From: Gemmatimonadaceae bacterium
GTDB taxonomy: Bacteria; Gemmatimonadota; Gemmatimonadetes; Gemmatimonadales; Gemmatimonadaceae
Assembly (NCBI GenBank): GCA_013361745.1
Contig: JABFXM010000516.1
Span: 1 to 5,186, forward strand
Direction: 5' to 3'
Length of the DNA: 5,186 bases
Positions 3,852-5,186 of this stretch are shown here, piece by piece (within the stretch, counting starts at the first letter, position 1; each line of letters opens with the position of its first letter). The position numbers were made by a program, and so were the translations under genes. The notes beneath the pieces were generated by a model, which made no database searches, was not told where the DNA came from, and worked only from the letters and a program-made list of their open reading frames with translations.

Positions 3852-5186
3852 ATGCCCATGAGACCGTACGGAATGCGCGCGCGCGTCGTCGCGCCCTCGC
3901 TGCTCGCTACTCTGCTGCTCGCCACCTCGACCGTCGCCGCGCAGGATCCCGGTGCGACGCACGGCCCCCCGCCGGCGCCTTCTACAGGGCCGAAGCTGCC
4001 CGTGCGCGGCGCGATCGTGCGCGACACGGCGCGCGACCGGAACGTCCTCGCGCAGGTGACGATCCCGGCTGGCTTCGAGGTGAAGATGTTCGCCGGACCG
4101 CCGGTGGCGATGTATCCGACCGTCGTCGCGCCCGCGCCCGACGGGTCGGTGTACATGGGAACGGACCTCAACCTCGCGCAGGGCGCGGTGAAGGGACGCG
4201 GTCGCATCGTCCGGCTCGTGGACGAGAACGGCGACGGGCTGGCGGACCATTACTCGATCTTCGCGCACGTCGACAGCCCGCGCGGGATCGTGGTGGACGG
4301 GAACACGGTCTACGTCCTTCACGTGCCGGAGCTGACGGCGTTCCGCGACACCAACGGCGACGGAGTCGCAGACAAGGCCGACACCCTCGTCCGCGACCTC
4401 GGCTTCGGCCTCGACGTGCGGTCGTCGGACCACTCGACGAACAACATCGCGTTGGGCATCGACGGCTGGATCTACGTCGCGGTCGGCGACTACGGCTACC
4501 TGCGCGCGAAGGGGAAGGACGGCCGGACGATCACGCATCGCGGCGGCTCGGTGGTCCGCGTGCGCCCGGACGGGACGGGGCTCGAGATCTACGCGGTGGG
4601 GACGCGCAACATCTACGACGTCGCGGTCGACCCGTTCGGCCACGTCTACTCGCGCGACAACACGAACGACGGGCTGGGGTGGGACACGCGGCTGCACTAC
4701 ATCCCCGCCGGCGCGAACATGGGATACCCGTCGCTCTTCCGGAACTTCGCCGACGAGCACATGCCCTCGATGTTCGACTACGGGCCGGGGGCGGGGACGG
4801 GCGCGCTCTGGCTCGAGGACCCGGGCTTCCCCGACGAGTGGAACAACGCGCTCTACACGGGCGACTGGACGATGAACAAGGCGTTCCGCCACAAGCTGAC
4901 GCCGAAGGGGGCGAGCTTCGCGGTCGACCAGACGGACTTCGTCACCGCGCCGCGCGTCGTCGACATGGCGATGGACGACCACTCGCACATGTACGTCGCG
5001 AGCCTGGTCGGCGGCGTGTTCAACTACATGGGCGACACGGTCGGCGCGATCCTCCGCGTCGGCTATCCCGGACGCACGGCGAGCCAGCCGCTGAACGCAC
5101 CGAAGCTGAGCGACGCGAAGCTGCTCGCCGCGCTCGGCGAGCCCAACGCGATGCACCGGCTGGAGGCGCAGCGCGAGATCCTCCGC
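3852..5186 (+). CDS. Secreted beta-propeller membrane-bound dehydrogenase (PQQ/NHL-like, Piru_Ver_Nterm type), 3' partial
   Basis: The frame is open from the ATG at 3852 to the window edge (445 residues, no stop). The N-terminus has a basic start, a hydrophobic core (about 12-26) and VAA before Gln31, a Sec-type signal peptide for export. A Pro-rich linker follows, then a propeller: IPAGFEVKMFAGPP (71-84), APDGSVYMGTD (95-105), DSPRGIVVDGNTVYV (141-155), DHSTNNIALGIDGWIYVAVGDYG (193-215), GTRNIYDVAVDPFGHVYSRDN (250-270), HYIPAGANMGYPS (282-294) and SLVGGVFNY (384-392). These match the quinoprotein-like 'membrane-bound dehydrogenase' domain common in Planctomycetes and Verrucomicrobia. Two Asp-rich loops, DENGDGLAD (124-132) and DTNGDGVAD (166-174), look calcium-binding. 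The end, EPNAMHRLEAQREILR, resembles the start of the HEAT repeats that often follow, with a cytochrome c domain sometimes after that; no CXXCH is visible here. The start is uncertain: ATGs at 3858 and 3873 would also give a signal peptide. The substrate cannot be told from the sequence. Confidence 0.85.
   Translation, partial: MPMRPYGMRARVVAPSLLATLLLATSTVAAQDPGATHGPPPAPSTGPKLPVRGAIVRDTARDRNVLAQVTIPAGFEVKMFAGPPVAMYPTVVAPAPDGSVYMGTDLNLAQGAVKGRGRIVRLVDENGDGLADHYSIFAHVDSPRGIVVDGNTVYVLHVPELTAFRDTNGDGVADKADTLVRDLGFGLDVRSSDHSTNNIALGIDGWIYVAVGDYGYLRAKGKDGRTITHRGGSVVRVRPDGTGLEIYAVGTRNIYDVAVDPFGHVYSRDNTNDGLGWDTRLHYIPAGANMGYPSLFRNFADEHMPSMFDYGPGAGTGALWLEDPGFPDEWNNALYTGDWTMNKAFRHKLTPKGASFAVDQTDFVTAPRVVDMAMDDHSHMYVASLVGGVFNYMGDTVGAILRVGYPGRTASQPLNAPKLSDAKLLAALGEPNAMHRLEAQREILR

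Noticed and set aside
3771..5156. A 461-codon open frame on the minus strand opposite the dehydrogenase
   Set aside because: Its translation is Arg/Val/His/Asp-rich with no family motifs. The plus-strand frame over the same bases gives a signal peptide and clear propeller motifs, so this is a GC-rich antisense shadow.

Overview
The window is GC-rich DNA (roughly two-thirds G+C by eye) with bacterial gene organisation. It suits a free-living soil or sediment bacterium with a Gram-negative envelope: it holds a tripartite-type RND metal pump, a lipoprotein with a lipobox, and a secreted propeller dehydrogenase of a kind common in Planctomycetes/Verrucomicrobia-like and Gemmatimonadota genomes. 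Gemmatimonadota is my best guess. It rests on overall style only, because no marker gene is present.

Layout. (1) Positions 1-2586, + strand: the 3' three quarters or so of a CusA-type heavy-metal RND efflux pump. Its 5' end lies outside the window. One extra C at 1919/1920 shifts the frame, so the conserved protein continues in another frame from 1921 to the natural stop at 2586. (2) Positions 2587-2694: a short convergent intergenic region with a long, nearly perfect inverted repeat, probably a bidirectional terminator or a palindromic repeat unit. (3) Positions 2695-3588, - strand: a lysyl-oxidase-family lipoprotein that keeps the copper histidines and, by alignment, both residues that form the lysine-tyrosylquinone cofactor. 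(4) Positions 3589-3851: a divergent intergenic region unusually dense in short perfect dyads, with a clear Shine-Dalgarno for the lysyl oxidase gene and no convincing promoter. (5) Positions 3852-5186, + strand: the first 445 residues of a secreted beta-propeller 'membrane-bound dehydrogenase' (PQQ/NHL-like, Piru_Ver_Nterm type), cut by the window end as its likely HEAT-repeat section begins.

How they may work together. The pump (if intact) would remove Cu(I)/Ag(I) from the periplasm. The lipoprotein is a predicted copper amine oxidase of the cell envelope, and the propeller protein is a predicted extracytoplasmic dehydrogenase. A copper theme links the first two, but they are convergent and need not be co-regulated. 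The lysyl oxidase and dehydrogenase are divergent and share a 263-bp control region. No mobile element, CRISPR array, tRNA or rRNA is visible.
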